From Siderastrea siderea (Eukaryota; Cnidaria; Anthozoa; Scleractinia; Rhizangiidae): DNA of 64,000 nucleotides. The notes under the pieces are model-generated. The model ran no database searches, had not been told where the DNA came from, and saw only the letters and a program-made list of their open reading frames with translations. The stretch spans positions 18,664,953 through 18,728,952 of the forward strand of contig OZ034978.1 in NCBI GenBank assembly GCA_964030785.1, written 5' to 3'. Every line of letters begins with the position of its first letter. Position 1 is the first letter of the stretch. The translations under genes and the position numbers were made by a program. Below, piece after piece: positions 51,510 to 61,879 of this stretch.

Positions 51510-52658
51510 TTAACTGACAAAGTCATCCAAATCAAATTCCTCCTCCATCATGTCATTTACAAAGTCAAACAAAGACTCGTCCGACGACAAGTCATCGAGT
51601 AAATTGTCTAAAAATCCTTTCCCATCGTCCCATAAAGAATGATCCAGGGGATGAACGACCCCTGAATCCATGTCCATGAGGGTACTAGATTGATCCATGG
51701 CATCCTCAGGGCTGGGCGACAGGGTATGGCAAAAGTCCGACATAAAATCATCCAACGTGACCGTTAATTTGAGGGGCCCTAAGGCTTGGCGTTTCTCCTC
51801 CGTTCTCTTTCGAACCATGGCCCTTGTGAGGGCAGCGGCCTCACGCTTTCTCGCGTTGTATTGTTGCTGCCACTGCTGACCTGCTTTCGAACGGTAGTAT
51901 TCTCTTTTATAGGCCCGGAGTCGTTCTACATTCAGGGCATAGTACTGTTTCTGGTAGGCTGCTATTCGGTCGCGGTGTCTGGCCCGGTACCTATGACTCT
52001 CAGCCCGTCGCTGCGCCCGTCGTCGGGCTTCTTTGGCACGGAGCTTGGCCACTTGCTGGTAAACGTCGTCCTCAACGCTTTCCAGGGGGGTCTCACTACG
52101 TTTTGCCTTTCTGGCCTTGCGCCTGGCTCTGCTAGCCTTTTGCTGCGCCCGTCGTCGCTCTTGTTTCGCCCTGAGCTCTGCTAATTCTGCCAGGATGTCA
52201 TCGTCGTTTGAGTCGCTGTCGTTAAGGTCATTGTAGTTTGAGTCGCTGTCGTTAAAGTCATTGTCGTTTGAGTCGCTGTCGTTAAGGTCATCGTCGTCGT
52301 CGTTTTCCTTGTAATTCACTGGGGGTCTGCGACGGTGACTGCGGCGGACCTCTCTTTCGGGAGACCTCGGGCGAGGGGGGCGGTGCTGGTGGGTGGGGCC
52401 ACCCATGAGGCGCTGGTGGGGGTGTCCGGGGCCTCTTGAACTGGTGGTGCCAGTTGGTCCAGCAGAAGTCGAGGCCCCGGATGTACCACGCGGTGGTGAT
52501 TTGCGGGTAGCAGCCCGGGTTCCAATGCTGTTGCACGTAGGTGTGGCGTGCTGCTTGGGCTGCTTGGGCGAGCTGCCTCCTCTTCCTCCTTTCTTCCAAC
52601 AGCGCTTCCCCAAACTCTCGGATGTCTCCGTCCTCGAGCACCCAACCCTTAACCTCAT
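51510..52658 (-). CDS. Large acidic/basic early-type protein, possibly a spliced second exon
   Basis: The frame of 382 codons opens at an ATG inside the next gene, but its first roughly 110 residues look like a shadow of that gene. From about residue 115 it looks coded: three 10-residue NDSDSN repeats, an AELRAK ... RRRAQ helical region duplicated around 165 and 210, and a block of YRxR repeats (YRARHRDRIAAYQKQYYALN). It ends with an acidic, aromatic tail (DESLFDFVNDMMEEEFDLDDF) resembling a transcription-activation domain. Splicing from the 52722 start is likely but unproven. A transcriptional regulator is inferred. Confidence 0.6.
   Translation of the reverse strand: MRLRVGCSRTETSESLGKRCWKKGGRGGSSPKQPKQHATPTCNSIGTRAATRKSPPRGTSGASTSAGPTGTTSSRGPGHPHQRLMGGPTHQHRPPRPRSPEREVRRSHRRRPPVNYKENDDDDDLNDSDSNDNDFNDSDSNYNDLNDSDSNDDDILAELAELRAKQERRRAQQKASRARRKARKAKRSETPLESVEDDVYQQVAKLRAKEARRRAQRRAESHRYRARHRDRIAAYQKQYYALNVERLRAYKREYYRSKAGQQWQQQYNARKREAAALTRAMVRKRTEEKRQALGPLKLTVTLDDFMSDFCHTLSPSPEDAMDQSSTLMDMDSGVVHPLDHSLWDDGKGFLDNLLDDLSSDESLFDFVNDMMEEEFDLDDFVS
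52201..52290. repeat. Three 30-bp tandem repeats coding NDSDSN-type units
   Basis: GTTTGAGTCGCTGTCGTTAA starts at 52206, 52236 and 52266. On the minus strand it encodes a 10-residue acidic repeat. Confidence 0.9.
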
Positions 52659-52722
52659 TTAAAATTTCGTCCACTTCAAACTTCTCGAACTTGTTCAACA
52701 GGTCGTCTAGACTAGAGTCCAT
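52288..52722 (-). CDS. Early-type 144-residue protein overlapping the larger minus-strand ORF
   Basis: The ATG at 52722 follows a TATA box by about 30 bp. The product has an acidic helical start (SSLDDLLNKFEKFEVDEIL), an Arg/Gln/Ala helix, a distinctive folded-looking block (NPGCYPQITTAWYIRGLDFCWTNWHH in two parts: NPGCYPQ and TAWYIRGLDFCW), and a Pro-rich, basic tail ending KRRRR. It overlaps the larger ORF by 371 bp in another frame. The arrangement recalls early regions of small DNA tumour viruses, and oncogene-like early genes have been proposed for adintoviruses, but no Rb-binding LxCxE motif is present. Confidence 0.65.
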   Translation of the reverse strand: MDSSLDDLLNKFEKFEVDEILNEVKGWVLEDGDIREFGEALLEERRKRRQLAQAAQAARHTYVQQHWNPGCYPQITTAWYIRGLDFCWTNWHHQFKRPRTPPPAPHGWPHPPAPPPSPEVSRKRGPPQSPSQTPSELQGKRRRR

Positions 52723-52752
52723 TTTGAGATGACTGACCTCGAGGGGCGATCT

Positions 52753-52760
52753 GTTTTATA
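52753..52760 (-). promoter_or_regulatory. TATA box of the minus-strand early genes
   Basis: TATAAAAC on the minus strand, 30 bp upstream of the ATG at 52722. Confidence 0.7.
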
Positions 52761-52940
52761 GTCTCTCATTCGTTCCCGTGATGCACCAGGGGTCCTCACT
52801 AGAGAGGGGGGAGGGGGGTCCCCCCACCCCGTCCCACCCCTCCCTAGGGCACCCCTGGACTCTCTCTCTCTCATTGGCTCCTTCCCCTCCCCTAGGCATC
52901 CCGTGCTCTGTTTGGTCATCCTCCCCTAGTTAGCCCAGCA

Positions 52941-53022
52941 TGCTTCGCGTGGAACCCCCCTTAGAGAGACCACAATACTTTGCGTGGAACCCCCCTTAGA
53001 GAGACCACAATACTTTGCGTGG
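52941..53022. repeat. 35-bp tandem repeats upstream of DNA polymerase
   Basis: (C/T)GCGTGGAACCCCCCTTAGAG starts at 52946 and 52981 and a third partial copy begins at 53016 (TGCGTGGATCTC), running into the polymerase TATA box. Probable tandem enhancer/operator. Confidence 0.85.
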
Positions 53023-53027
53023 ATCTC

Positions 53028-53035
53028 TATAAAAA
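53028..53035 (+). promoter_or_regulatory. TATA box of the DNA polymerase gene
   Basis: TATAAAAA, 41 bp before the ATG at 53069. Confidence 0.75.
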
Positions 53036-53068
53036 CAGAGCCCCGATCTCCAGTGAGTTCATCTGATC

Positions 53069-56000
53069 ATGTCCTCACAAGAGAATGTGGCGGGGCCAAG
53101 CGGCCTCGCTAGACGTGAGATAATGTCCATGCTCGGTTTGGACATCTCTGATTCAGAAGACGACACCAATTCCTGTATGGGGCCTTTGATTTGCACCGAA
53201 AACATGGCGGACAGTGACGACGACATTTGTCAAGAGGCCTTGAACCAATGGGAACAAAGTGGGGGTGGATTGGATCCCTCTGAACACGTTACCTTCCAAT
53301 TTGACTTAGAACCTTTTGTGAATCGGAAGAGTGATCGCATGGGGGTACAAGAACGTCATTTCAAGACCCAGTTACGTCAAAGGGGGAACTTGCTTCCAGG
53401 CCAAAATATAACCCAGGCTCTCCAAGATGGATTACGTCGAGCCGTCGATCAAGTGTTAACCACCACCCCCGACCTCCACGATCAAGATCGCCTCTACTTT
53501 ACCATAGCATCCGATCGCCTGCACAATAATTTTCAGGGGTGGGGATTACGTGCAGGTGAATGGCGTCGAGACACAGAACGGGTGGAGGCGCTGTTCCAAC
53601 GTTTAGCCCAAGCCCTCAACAGCAACGAACAATTTGAAATGGACGATTCCTTTCAAGTCTCCATCACTCAAGTTCATCATGCTCCTCAAGGCACCGGCAA
53701 ACCCCGTCGTGGGAAACCCGGCCATCCTACCATGACCATGTTAACGGCCAACAAAAAATCGGTCATCCGGATTATCAACGACGATCAACTCTGTTGTGCC
53801 AGAGCCCTCGTGGTCGCCAAAGCTCGCGTGGACCAACACCCGAAACAGAAAGCCATTCGGAAGGGAGAGGGTCCACTGCAGAGACGTCTCGCTTGGGACC
53901 TCCAGGATGAAGCCCAGGTACCGTGGGGTCCTTGCAGCTATGATGCCTTGACCCAATTCAGTCAAGCCCCGTCCCTCACCGGTTACCAGATCATCCTGGT
54001 GGATGCGCAGCGATCGTTTCACATCACGACGTTTGGACCCCTTTCTGACAAACAACTGATCCTGTTACACAACCAAGACCATTATGATGTCATCACCAAA
54101 TTGCCGGGATTTTTTGGGTCCAGTTATGTGTGTGCGGATTGTTGGAAACCCTATGACAATGAGGGGATGCATCGATGCACCAAGACCAAGTTGTGCGGAG
54201 CCTGTCGACAGAAAGATTGTCCAGACTTTCAATATGCTTACCCCCGACACCTGAAAGCCACTCAACGTTGCGACTCGTGTCATCGGGACTTTTTTGGACC
54301 CGCGTGTTACGAAGCCCATTCCAGCAAGACCCATGCGGGCAAACCCGTCACGGGCCTCCAGACCTCCGTGTGCTCTCAACGACACCGATGCCCTGACTGT
54401 TATCAACAAAATGTGGGCTTGTCCCGCATTCAACGTCACCTTTGTTGGCACGTGGATTGCCCGTCTTGTCATCAGTACGTCCACGCCGACAAACACCGTT
54501 GTTTTATACAAAGAGCCCCCAAACCTCAAGACCAAAAGAAGAGAAAGAGGACCCGTCAAAAAGGTCCTGGCGCCAAACGAGGTGCCGCCGCCGCCGCGGA
54601 ACCCCATGCCTCCTCCGAGGACGAGGACGAGGAAGACCTGCCTCCCTTACACGTCTTCTTTGATATCGAAGCCATGCAACCCCAGGGAAAACACATTGCC
54701 AATCTCGTCGTGGCCGAAACCGAAGACAAGGATGAACCCAAGCCTTTCCCAGGTGCCACTTGTATCCGTGACTTTCTGGAATGGTTGGATACCTTGACCA
54801 ACAATGACACAAGACAAGTTAATGTCATCGCTCATAATTTTCAAGGGTACGATGGGTACTTTATCATCCAAGAATACTATGGGGACAACCGCATCGTCCA
54901 ACAACTCCGCAACGGATGTAAACTCTTAGAGATCAAACATGACCGCATCCGCTTCATTGATTCCATGAGTTTCTTCCAGATGCCCCTCTCCGCGTTTCCC
55001 AAAACCTTTGGTTTGACAGAACTCTGCAAAGGCTATTTCCCCCACAAGTTCAACATACCTAAGCATCAAAACTACGTGGGCATCCTCCCCTCACGCGATT
55101 ACTACATGCCTGAGAGCATGACACTCGAAGGAAGACAAGCCTTTGAAACCTGGCATCAACAACAACGCGACCAGGGTGTGGTGTTTCATTTTCAAGAAGA
55201 GTTATTGGCCTATTGCAGTTCCGATGTACGACTCCTCAAACAAGGATGTCTGACTTTCAAACGCATGTTTGAAGACTTAACAGGCTTCAATCCCTTCGAT
55301 CACGTCACCATTGCCTCCGCTTGTAATCGAGATTTACGTATGAACCGGATGATCCCCAACAGTATTGCCAGCGAACCCGCCGGTCATAAGGGATGGAGAA
55401 ATAACAACATCAACCAGTCCATCCCAGCCCTTGAATGGCTAACCTGGTGCGATCACCAACTACGTCAACGCGCCCTCCAAGATCTTACCCCCAACAATCT
55501 ACTGACCAATGCCAATCCAGAGCCTCAGTACATTCAACATGTCCGAAATCAAGGCGAGTATAAGATCCCCGGGACCAAGATCTATGTGGATGGTTATTGC
55601 CCCGACACCCACACCGTCTACGAATTTCAAGGCTGTTTCACCCACGGATGCCCTACCTGTTATCCCCATCGCCACGAAAAACATCCCCGCAACTATGATC
55701 GAACCATGCAGGACCTCTATGACGTCACCCAAAACAAAGTCCAAAAGCTTACCGACCAAGGGTACAACGTCATTCAAATCTGGGGATGTCAATGGGACCA
55801 CCTCCGAGACACCCAACCAGAGATTGACTCCTTCGTCCGGGAACTCAACTTTATCCAACCACTTGAACCTCGGGATGCTTTCTGTGGAGGTCGTACCAAT
55901 GCCATTAAACTCTACCATCATATTACCCCTGGCCAAAAAATTCACTACATCGATGTCACCTCCTTGTACCCGTGGGTCAACAAGAAGTCCACCTACCCCA

Positions 56001-57241
56001 AAGGGCATCCGACAATCATCTTCACCCCGGGTCACACTGACATACACCAGTACTTTGGCCTCATTCAATGCAAAGTCCTGCCTCCCCGTGAATTGTACCA
56101 TCCCGTGCTGCCTTACCGTCATGACAACAAACTGCTCTTTCCACTCTGTGCCCGTTGTGTGGAAGAAGAAATGGACAAACCTCTTTTGGACAGATCCTAT
56201 CATTGCCCTCACACCGACGAACAACGCGCCCTCACAAGTACTTGGTGTACCCCAGAACTGTATAAAGCCGTGGAGCTCGGGTACCAAGTCCAATACATCT
56301 ATGAAGTCTGGCATTTTGAAGAGACCTGTGAGGGCCTCTTCGCCGATTATGTCAACACCTGGTTGAAAATCAAACAAGAAGCTAGTGGGTGGCCTAAGAA
56401 TAACATGACAGAAGAACAAAAGCAACGTTACATCGAACAGTATTTCCTGCATGAAGGCATCCAGTTGGAGTACCACAAGATCGAATACAACCCGGGCCTG
56501 CGTACCCTAGCTAAGCTCATGCTCAACTCCATGTGGGGTAAGTTTGGACAACGCCTCAACAAGACCCAAATTCAAGCCTTTGATGATCCTCATGCCTTCC
56601 ACCAGTTTTTGGATAGCGATGCCTTAGACGTACGTCACGTCGCAGTTATCAATGAACAAACTGTGGAGATCCACTACCAAAAACAAAAAGAGGACATCCG
56701 CGTCTCACCCAACCTCAACATTTTTGTGGCCTGCTTCACCACCTGCCACGCCCGCCTTAAATTGTATGACGCCCTGGAAGACTTAGGGGAAAGAGTCCTC
56801 TACTTTGACACCGACTCCGTCATCTACCTGGAGGAAACACCCACTCAATTCAAACCTGAATTGGGTTCCTATCTTGGGGACTTCGCCTCCCAATTAGATG
56901 ATAAAGAATACATTCAAGAATTTGTCAGTGGAGGACCCAAGAACTATGGGTATACTACGAATAAAGGAAAAGTGGAATGCAAGGTCAGAGGCTTCCGACT
57001 CAACAGCGAAGGACACACCCAGCTCAATTATGACGTCATGCGTCAGAATGTCAAGAACGAAATCAAGAAACCCCTTCCAAAACCACGGGAAATCCAGGTC
57101 ATCAACTCCCACCAAATTGTACGCAATCCAAAAAACTACCAACTGTACACCCAACCAAGCAGTAAGTTCTATCAGTTAGTCTGCAACAAAAGAGTCATTG
57201 ATCCCAACACCTTCAAGACCTACCCCTATGGATACCAGTGA
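53069..57241 (+). CDS. POLB: Protein-primed family B DNA polymerase
   Basis: The 1390-residue protein replicates the linear element using a protein primer. Exonuclease motifs: DIE at 532-534 (ExoI), HNFQGYDGYF at about 589-598 (ExoII) and YCSSDVRLL at 715-723 (ExoIII). Polymerase motifs: DVTSLYP 962-968, LNSMWGKFG 1152-1159 and DTDS 1247-1250, all intact. An N-terminal region of unknown fold (1-350) and a Cys/His-rich cluster (about 355-478, many CxxC pairs) precede them. Between ExoIII and motif A lies a segment VDGYCPDTHTVYEFQGC (D841, E852) and HGCPTC resembling the Vsr-like nuclease insertion of Polinton polymerases. It ends in TFKTYPYGYQ near the right terminal repeat; polyadenylation signal AATAAA at 57335-57340. 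Confidence 0.96.
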   Translation: MSSQENVAGPSGLARREIMSMLGLDISDSEDDTNSCMGPLICTENMADSDDDICQEALNQWEQSGGGLDPSEHVTFQFDLEPFVNRKSDRMGVQERHFKTQLRQRGNLLPGQNITQALQDGLRRAVDQVLTTTPDLHDQDRLYFTIASDRLHNNFQGWGLRAGEWRRDTERVEALFQRLAQALNSNEQFEMDDSFQVSITQVHHAPQGTGKPRRGKPGHPTMTMLTANKKSVIRIINDDQLCCARALVVAKARVDQHPKQKAIRKGEGPLQRRLAWDLQDEAQVPWGPCSYDALTQFSQAPSLTGYQIILVDAQRSFHITTFGPLSDKQLILLHNQDHYDVITKLPGFFGSSYVCADCWKPYDNEGMHRCTKTKLCGACRQKDCPDFQYAYPRHLKATQRCDSCHRDFFGPACYEAHSSKTHAGKPVTGLQTSVCSQRHRCPDCYQQNVGLSRIQRHLCWHVDCPSCHQYVHADKHRCFIQRAPKPQDQKKRKRTRQKGPGAKRGAAAAAEPHASSEDEDEEDLPPLHVFFDIEAMQPQGKHIANLVVAETEDKDEPKPFPGATCIRDFLEWLDTLTNNDTRQVNVIAHNFQGYDGYFIIQEYYGDNRIVQQLRNGCKLLEIKHDRIRFIDSMSFFQMPLSAFPKTFGLTELCKGYFPHKFNIPKHQNYVGILPSRDYYMPESMTLEGRQAFETWHQQQRDQGVVFHFQEELLAYCSSDVRLLKQGCLTFKRMFEDLTGFNPFDHVTIASACNRDLRMNRMIPNSIASEPAGHKGWRNNNINQSIPALEWLTWCDHQLRQRALQDLTPNNLLTNANPEPQYIQHVRNQGEYKIPGTKIYVDGYCPDTHTVYEFQGCFTHGCPTCYPHRHEKHPRNYDRTMQDLYDVTQNKVQKLTDQGYNVIQIWGCQWDHLRDTQPEIDSFVRELNFIQPLEPRDAFCGGRTNAIKLYHHITPGQKIHYIDVTSLYPWVNKKSTYPKGHPTIIFTPGHTDIHQYFGLIQCKVLPPRELYHPVLPYRHDNKLLFPLCARCVEEEMDKPLLDRSYHCPHTDEQRALTSTWCTPELYKAVELGYQVQYIYEVWHFEETCEGLFADYVNTWLKIKQEASGWPKNNMTEEQKQRYIEQYFLHEGIQLEYHKIEYNPGLRTLAKLMLNSMWGKFGQRLNKTQIQAFDDPHAFHQFLDSDALDVRHVAVINEQTVEIHYQKQKEDIRVSPNLNIFVACFTTCHARLKLYDALEDLGERVLYFDTDSVIYLEETPTQFKPELGSYLGDFASQLDDKEYIQEFVSGGPKNYGYTTNKGKVECKVRGFRLNSEGHTQLNYDVMRQNVKNEIKKPLPKPREIQVINSHQIVRNPKNYQLYTQPSSKFYQLVCNKRVIDPNTFKTYPYGYQ

Positions 57242-57279
57242 AAACCCCAACAAGATCATCAATTGTGATGAACATTAAC

Positions 57280-57644
57280 GAACACTTATCAAAGAGGAAC
57301 TCAAAGGAACACCACAGTTATTGTAAAACAAATCAATAAAACATGATTTATTCATTTTGTCTTGTTTTCACTCCAAAGGACCACCCCTCTTCCAAAAATT
57401 GGACTTTGGACTTTGAACCCGCGTTTTCTCAGCGGTTTTCACCCACCTTGAGCCCACGATCCCTTTTTCACACTGGTCAGCGGTTTCTCATTCTAAATCA
57501 CGTGACTTCCGGTTGTATGAGCCCGCGATCCCTTTTTTACCCACTGGTCAGTGGTTTCCCCCACCGGAAGTTCCTCTGGTCACGTGATCGCTCTCGACCA
57601 ATCAGAAGCCAGCATTACCGCCCAAACGGGCGGAACTTACTACT
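57280..57644. repeat. Right terminal inverted repeat (365 bp)
   Basis: Complement of 35987-36421 except that one roughly 70-bp unit is absent and a few bases differ. It ends CTTACTACT, followed directly by the target duplication. Confidence 0.95.
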
Positions 57645-57650
57645 CCGGCA
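57645..57650. repeat. Target site duplication CCGGCA, right
   Basis: Abuts the last element base and is followed by TGGTTAGTTCAATCAG, the continuation of the host unit. Confidence 0.92.
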
Positions 57651-60600
57651 TGGTTAGTTCAATCAGCGAGGTAGCGTCCAAAAAAACGCTATAACTCAAT
57701 TCAGACTACTCTTCGTCCAACCCAATCTTCTCGTCACAATTTTGTCTTTAGAGCCTCACAAAAAATGCACGTGACAGTACAAGCTGCTGAAGTTGCAAAA
57801 ACCTGAGCTTGGACTGATTAACACTCAGGGTGGTGCGACTGTGCCTCTACAAATATCCGAAAATGACAACAACGCTCTGTACCTCAGAATTTGAGCTTTA
57901 TTTTTCTGATCCACTGCCCAATGATCTTTATTTGTAGCTGAGAGTCGGGGCATATACACCTTGTAGAAGGCATGGCAAATTGCAACCAAAAATGCGATTA
58001 CAAATGATACACCCAGTAGACCGTTTTACATTTAACATGGACTGATAAGACTCGCAGAATAATCATCACCACGAACAGCTTATATTTTGTAGTTAAGTCT
58101 TCCAATCCCAAGCCCTTGCATCTATGATAATCTGTTTTTTTTTAATTCTTCGTACATTTATTCCACTTGTTCTCTTCCAGATAGCGTCCTCAGCGTTCTA
58201 AACGTGATTGCTGCTTTTGACTCTGCGAATGAAATCCTGAAGGTTACTTCCCTGTGGTGTTGTTGGTTGTTTTTTTTTTTTTCCTTTTTGTTTTTTTGTT
58301 TTTGTTTTTTTTTGTGTGTGTTACAAATGATACACCCAGTAGAACGTTTTACATTTGACATGGACTGATAAGACTCGCAGAATAATCATCACCACGAAAA
58401 GCTTATATTTTGTAGTTAAGTCTTCCAATCCCAAGCCCTTGCATCTATGATAATCTGTATTTTTTTTAATTCTTCGTACATTTATTCCACTTGTTCGCTT
58501 CCGGATAGCGTCCTCAACGTTCTAAACGTGGTTGCTGCTTTTGACTCTGCGGATGAAATCCTGAAGGTTACTTACCTGTGGTGTTGTTGGTTATGCTGTG
58601 CAAGGTGGCTCTAGCCTCTGAGTAAGTGCAGGAAATCCTAAAATGTAAAACTGAAATGAAAGCTACCGAGCAGTATCTTTCTGTGGTGCTGTTTGTGACA
58701 CTGTACAAGGTGGTTCTAAATTTTGAGTGGTGTAAATTAAATCCTCGTTTCACTGTTGAATCGTATGCTACCAAACAAAAGTACAGCGCTCTTCCAACAC
58801 TTCCCAAAATCTCTTTTAAGTATTACTGCCCCCAAAATGAACTGGGGTGCAATTAGGACCGACCTGGCAGCAGGATGGTACATGAAGAGATGTCACCTCA
58901 GTTTTCCCTTAGTTGGCGATTCCTTTTTCTCGTCTCCTTTTCTATGATAATGTCAATGTCCTGATAGAGTGAAATGAACTTAGATAATTGCCTGTTTAGT
59001 CCAAGTTCTAGGATTACTTATTCGTCGTCAGATAATGTTATCAATTTTCCAGTTTCTCGAAGTAAGACATGAATCCGCTGAGTTTCTGCTTCTTGTGTTA
59101 GTCACTAGTCGAGATAATCACTCCTGCATTTCTGTGTCTAGTAAGTCATCCAGTAAATCTTTCTTCTTCTTTGCCGTTTTTGGAGCAGGAGTTAAGGTAC
59201 TTCTGATTGTTTCACAATAGATGACGTGCCAAAAAATTCAACTTTTTTTGCGATTGTTTATCCAGCCAAAAAATACACTTCCATACAATAAAAAGTTAGC
59301 TGATGGATTTTCTTAAGTCGGCTATTGTAGTTCCCTAAGTTAGAATATGACTTTTGTTAGCATCGTTTGAAGAACTCAAAATAAAAAGTCAGTTTGTTTT
59401 CAAAGGATACTGCCATGAAAATGTTCAGCGGTTCTCTTTCTAAGAGCCTCAACGCTGTCCTCGTCCTCGGCCCATTCTAGCACCAGTCTTCTCCCGTACA
59501 AATGGGTACTGCTGCACAGGGACTCGAATGCGCGCTATGAAGACATTCATATAACGTTCACTCAATTGCCTTTACCCACCCCACCAACCTAAACTTCTTT
59601 AGCAGTAAGGTGCCAATGGCTTAGTCAGGTGAACGAGTATGATTTCTAGACTGGTTAAGACGGTTCAATCGTTCCCCGTGTCGTTTCGTATTCATATCTC
59701 ATCAGAAAGGCAGGAGTAAAACGCGTTCAGGAAAAAGCAGAGTGATTTTGAGATATGCGGAACTGGGAAAGGTATTTCATGGACAGGCTTACCAGAGTAT
59801 CATGTTCACCTAGGGGAAGGGGAAGGGGATGGAGAGAATGGAATTCCCTTTCTCTTGTTTCTCTACTCTCCCCCTCCCCCCGGGTACTCAGGCTACGGCA
59901 GGCGGTTCAGGTTATTTACCGACATACTGTTGCTTACTTTTGCGTCTTGCTTGGTGAGAAAGTCAACAAAGGCGAATCCTCTGTGGGTCCCAGTGCCCGA
60001 CAGCTTCTTTGGAAGCCTCAAGGTTTTGATTCCGCCGAATGTGCTGCGATGAAGAGACGAAAGTGCAAGTTAATTTATTGCTGTGCTGCGTACACCCGTC
60101 TGGTCTAGTAGTCCAGGGCTGCTGAGGTCGCGGTTTGGAATCCAGCGCTATTATCTTTTTTAAGCTGAAACTACAAGCAAGTTTCTAAAAAAGCCAATAA
60201 GAGGGCAGTACTAACAGGAACGTGAGTGGGGTGGCCAAACGCTAAAAAATTTTCCTACTAATTTGAGCTCCATCACAGTTTGCAACTAGCCGCGCTTAAT
60301 CAAAGTTGTAAACTTGCGTTTACTACGAACAGTCCCTCTTTTCCTAGCCTGTTCCAGGTTCTGAGAGTTCCAGTCAGCTTTGAACATACAGAACATAACG
60401 TCGTAGTTTTTTATTATTAGTAGTATTGTTTATTTGATTTATTTTAATATCAATTGCCAACTGTCCTAATAAGGACTTTGCAAGTTATAGATGTAGACGT
60501 AGATGTAGTAGTGAGGGCCAAAAACTAGCAAGGGGACGCGAAAATAAGTCTCTCAAAGACTGGAACAAGCTACTCTTTTCTCTCAACGACAGTCGAGCCG

Positions 60601-61005
60601 GATCACGCGTGTGAAAGCTCTCCTCACGCCCAAAGGAGCGCTCGCCGCTTTGATCTAGCCATGTATGATTCTTCGCGCGAGCTCTATTTGTTTATCCCTA
60701 AACAAAAGAAATTAAATAAATAAAATAACGAATACTGGCACTCTCCCTGGTTCGTATAAGCCTTGTTTACTCACCCAAAGAGTTCTTTGATATCTTTTTC
60801 AGAAGCTTCAAAAGGAACATTTCGCACCAGGATTTTTGAACTGTTTTGTTTCCCCAAAGAGGCTGGCTTGCGTTGTGACGCCTTGTTGCTATAAACATGT
60901 GTAAAGAAAATAAAGAATCAGCACTTTAAAACTAGAACAAATTCATCTGTGTTTCATTTCTGAAGCTAAACTTTGAGTTACAGGGTGAAAAAGAGAAAAT
61001 AGTTT

Positions 61006-61078
61006 CGCCCAACGTGGGGCTCGAACCCACGACCCTGAGATTAAGAGTCTCATGCTCTACCGACTGAGCTAGCCGGGC
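61006..61078 (-). tRNA. tRNA-Lys(CTT), unit 5
   Basis: Intact 73-nt cloverleaf with anticodon CTT. Confidence 0.95.
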
Positions 61079-61879
61079 GAGTTAAACTCTATACAACTGA
61101 AATATGCATTAGCTAAATTCTCCTTAAGTTTGAATTGACCAATCTGCGACTGAGGTTGCGTTCATTTTACTTTAGTCAGCCTATTTTCAGATCTGTAGAC
61201 TGCAAAACAGTCTCTTTCTCTCAGATCTTTCTCAAGACCGAAGTTGAATAGAGCACACTACAATATCCGAAACCAGACCGAACCAACACAACATTCCTCC
61301 TTCCTGCGTGCGTGGATTGTTTGGATTGCGATGTTCCTAAATGGAACAGAAAATCGAATTTTCGATCACTAACCCGAAAAAGAAAAAAGCGTAGCAATAA
61401 ATAAACAGGATCCTAGAGACAAGCCTTTCGTCAAGTAATGTAATTTTAAGTTTTAAAGTCACTAGATAAAATCCTTAACACTTTCAAGAGTTTGCTGTTA
61501 TGGACAAATATTAACAAGACGTCTGAAAAATGTTGTGCATTATTTTTTGTTTGCCACTTTGTCAAAGTTGATACTTAAAAAATTCTACTTGCCTGTTTAA
61601 GAAAAGCACTCTACCCATGCAAACCATGGATAAAAGCAAAGAAAATGTAAGATGCGGCTGCCATTCACCTGGGTTTCCTGTGAGACATCTTGAGTTCCAG
61701 AATGTGATCTTCAAGTGACGAGTTCTGAATGAAAACATTACGAAAAATAAGGTGTTGGTTACTTTTGATCAGTAAAATATAATCAGGAGAAAAGACAAAC
61801 TACAACTGAAACATACGGGAAAGACGCGAACGACTAGAAAAATCGACAGGTGACGATCTCATGAAGGAAACTATTGTTT

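Larger units (their letters stand above)
52723..53068. promoter_or_regulatory. Divergent early/polymerase promoter region
   Basis: 346 bp with no gene separate two divergent TATA boxes. It includes a purine/pyrimidine-skewed C-rich stretch (52800-52890) and the 35-bp repeats listed below. It is a candidate control centre for early expression. Confidence 0.6.
35987..57644. mobile_element. Complete Polinton/Maverick (adintovirus-type) element, 21,658 bp
   Basis: Both ends begin AGTAGTAAGTTCCGCCC reading inward, the element is flanked by 6-bp duplications of CCGGCA, and it carries the diagnostic gene set: protein-primed DNA polymerase B, retroviral-type integrase, adenain-type protease, FtsK/HerA-like packaging ATPase and double-jelly-roll capsid protein. 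6-bp duplications and 5'-AG ends are established Polinton hallmarks. No frameshift or in-frame stop was noticed in any of its genes, and genes are intronless and closely packed, unlike the host DNA. It is best read as an endogenous or integrated virus; whether it still forms particles cannot be told from sequence. Confidence 0.96.

Noticed and set aside
55499..56476. 325-codon minus-strand frame
   Set aside because: Antisense shadow of the DNA polymerase, whose conserved motifs are on the plus strand here.
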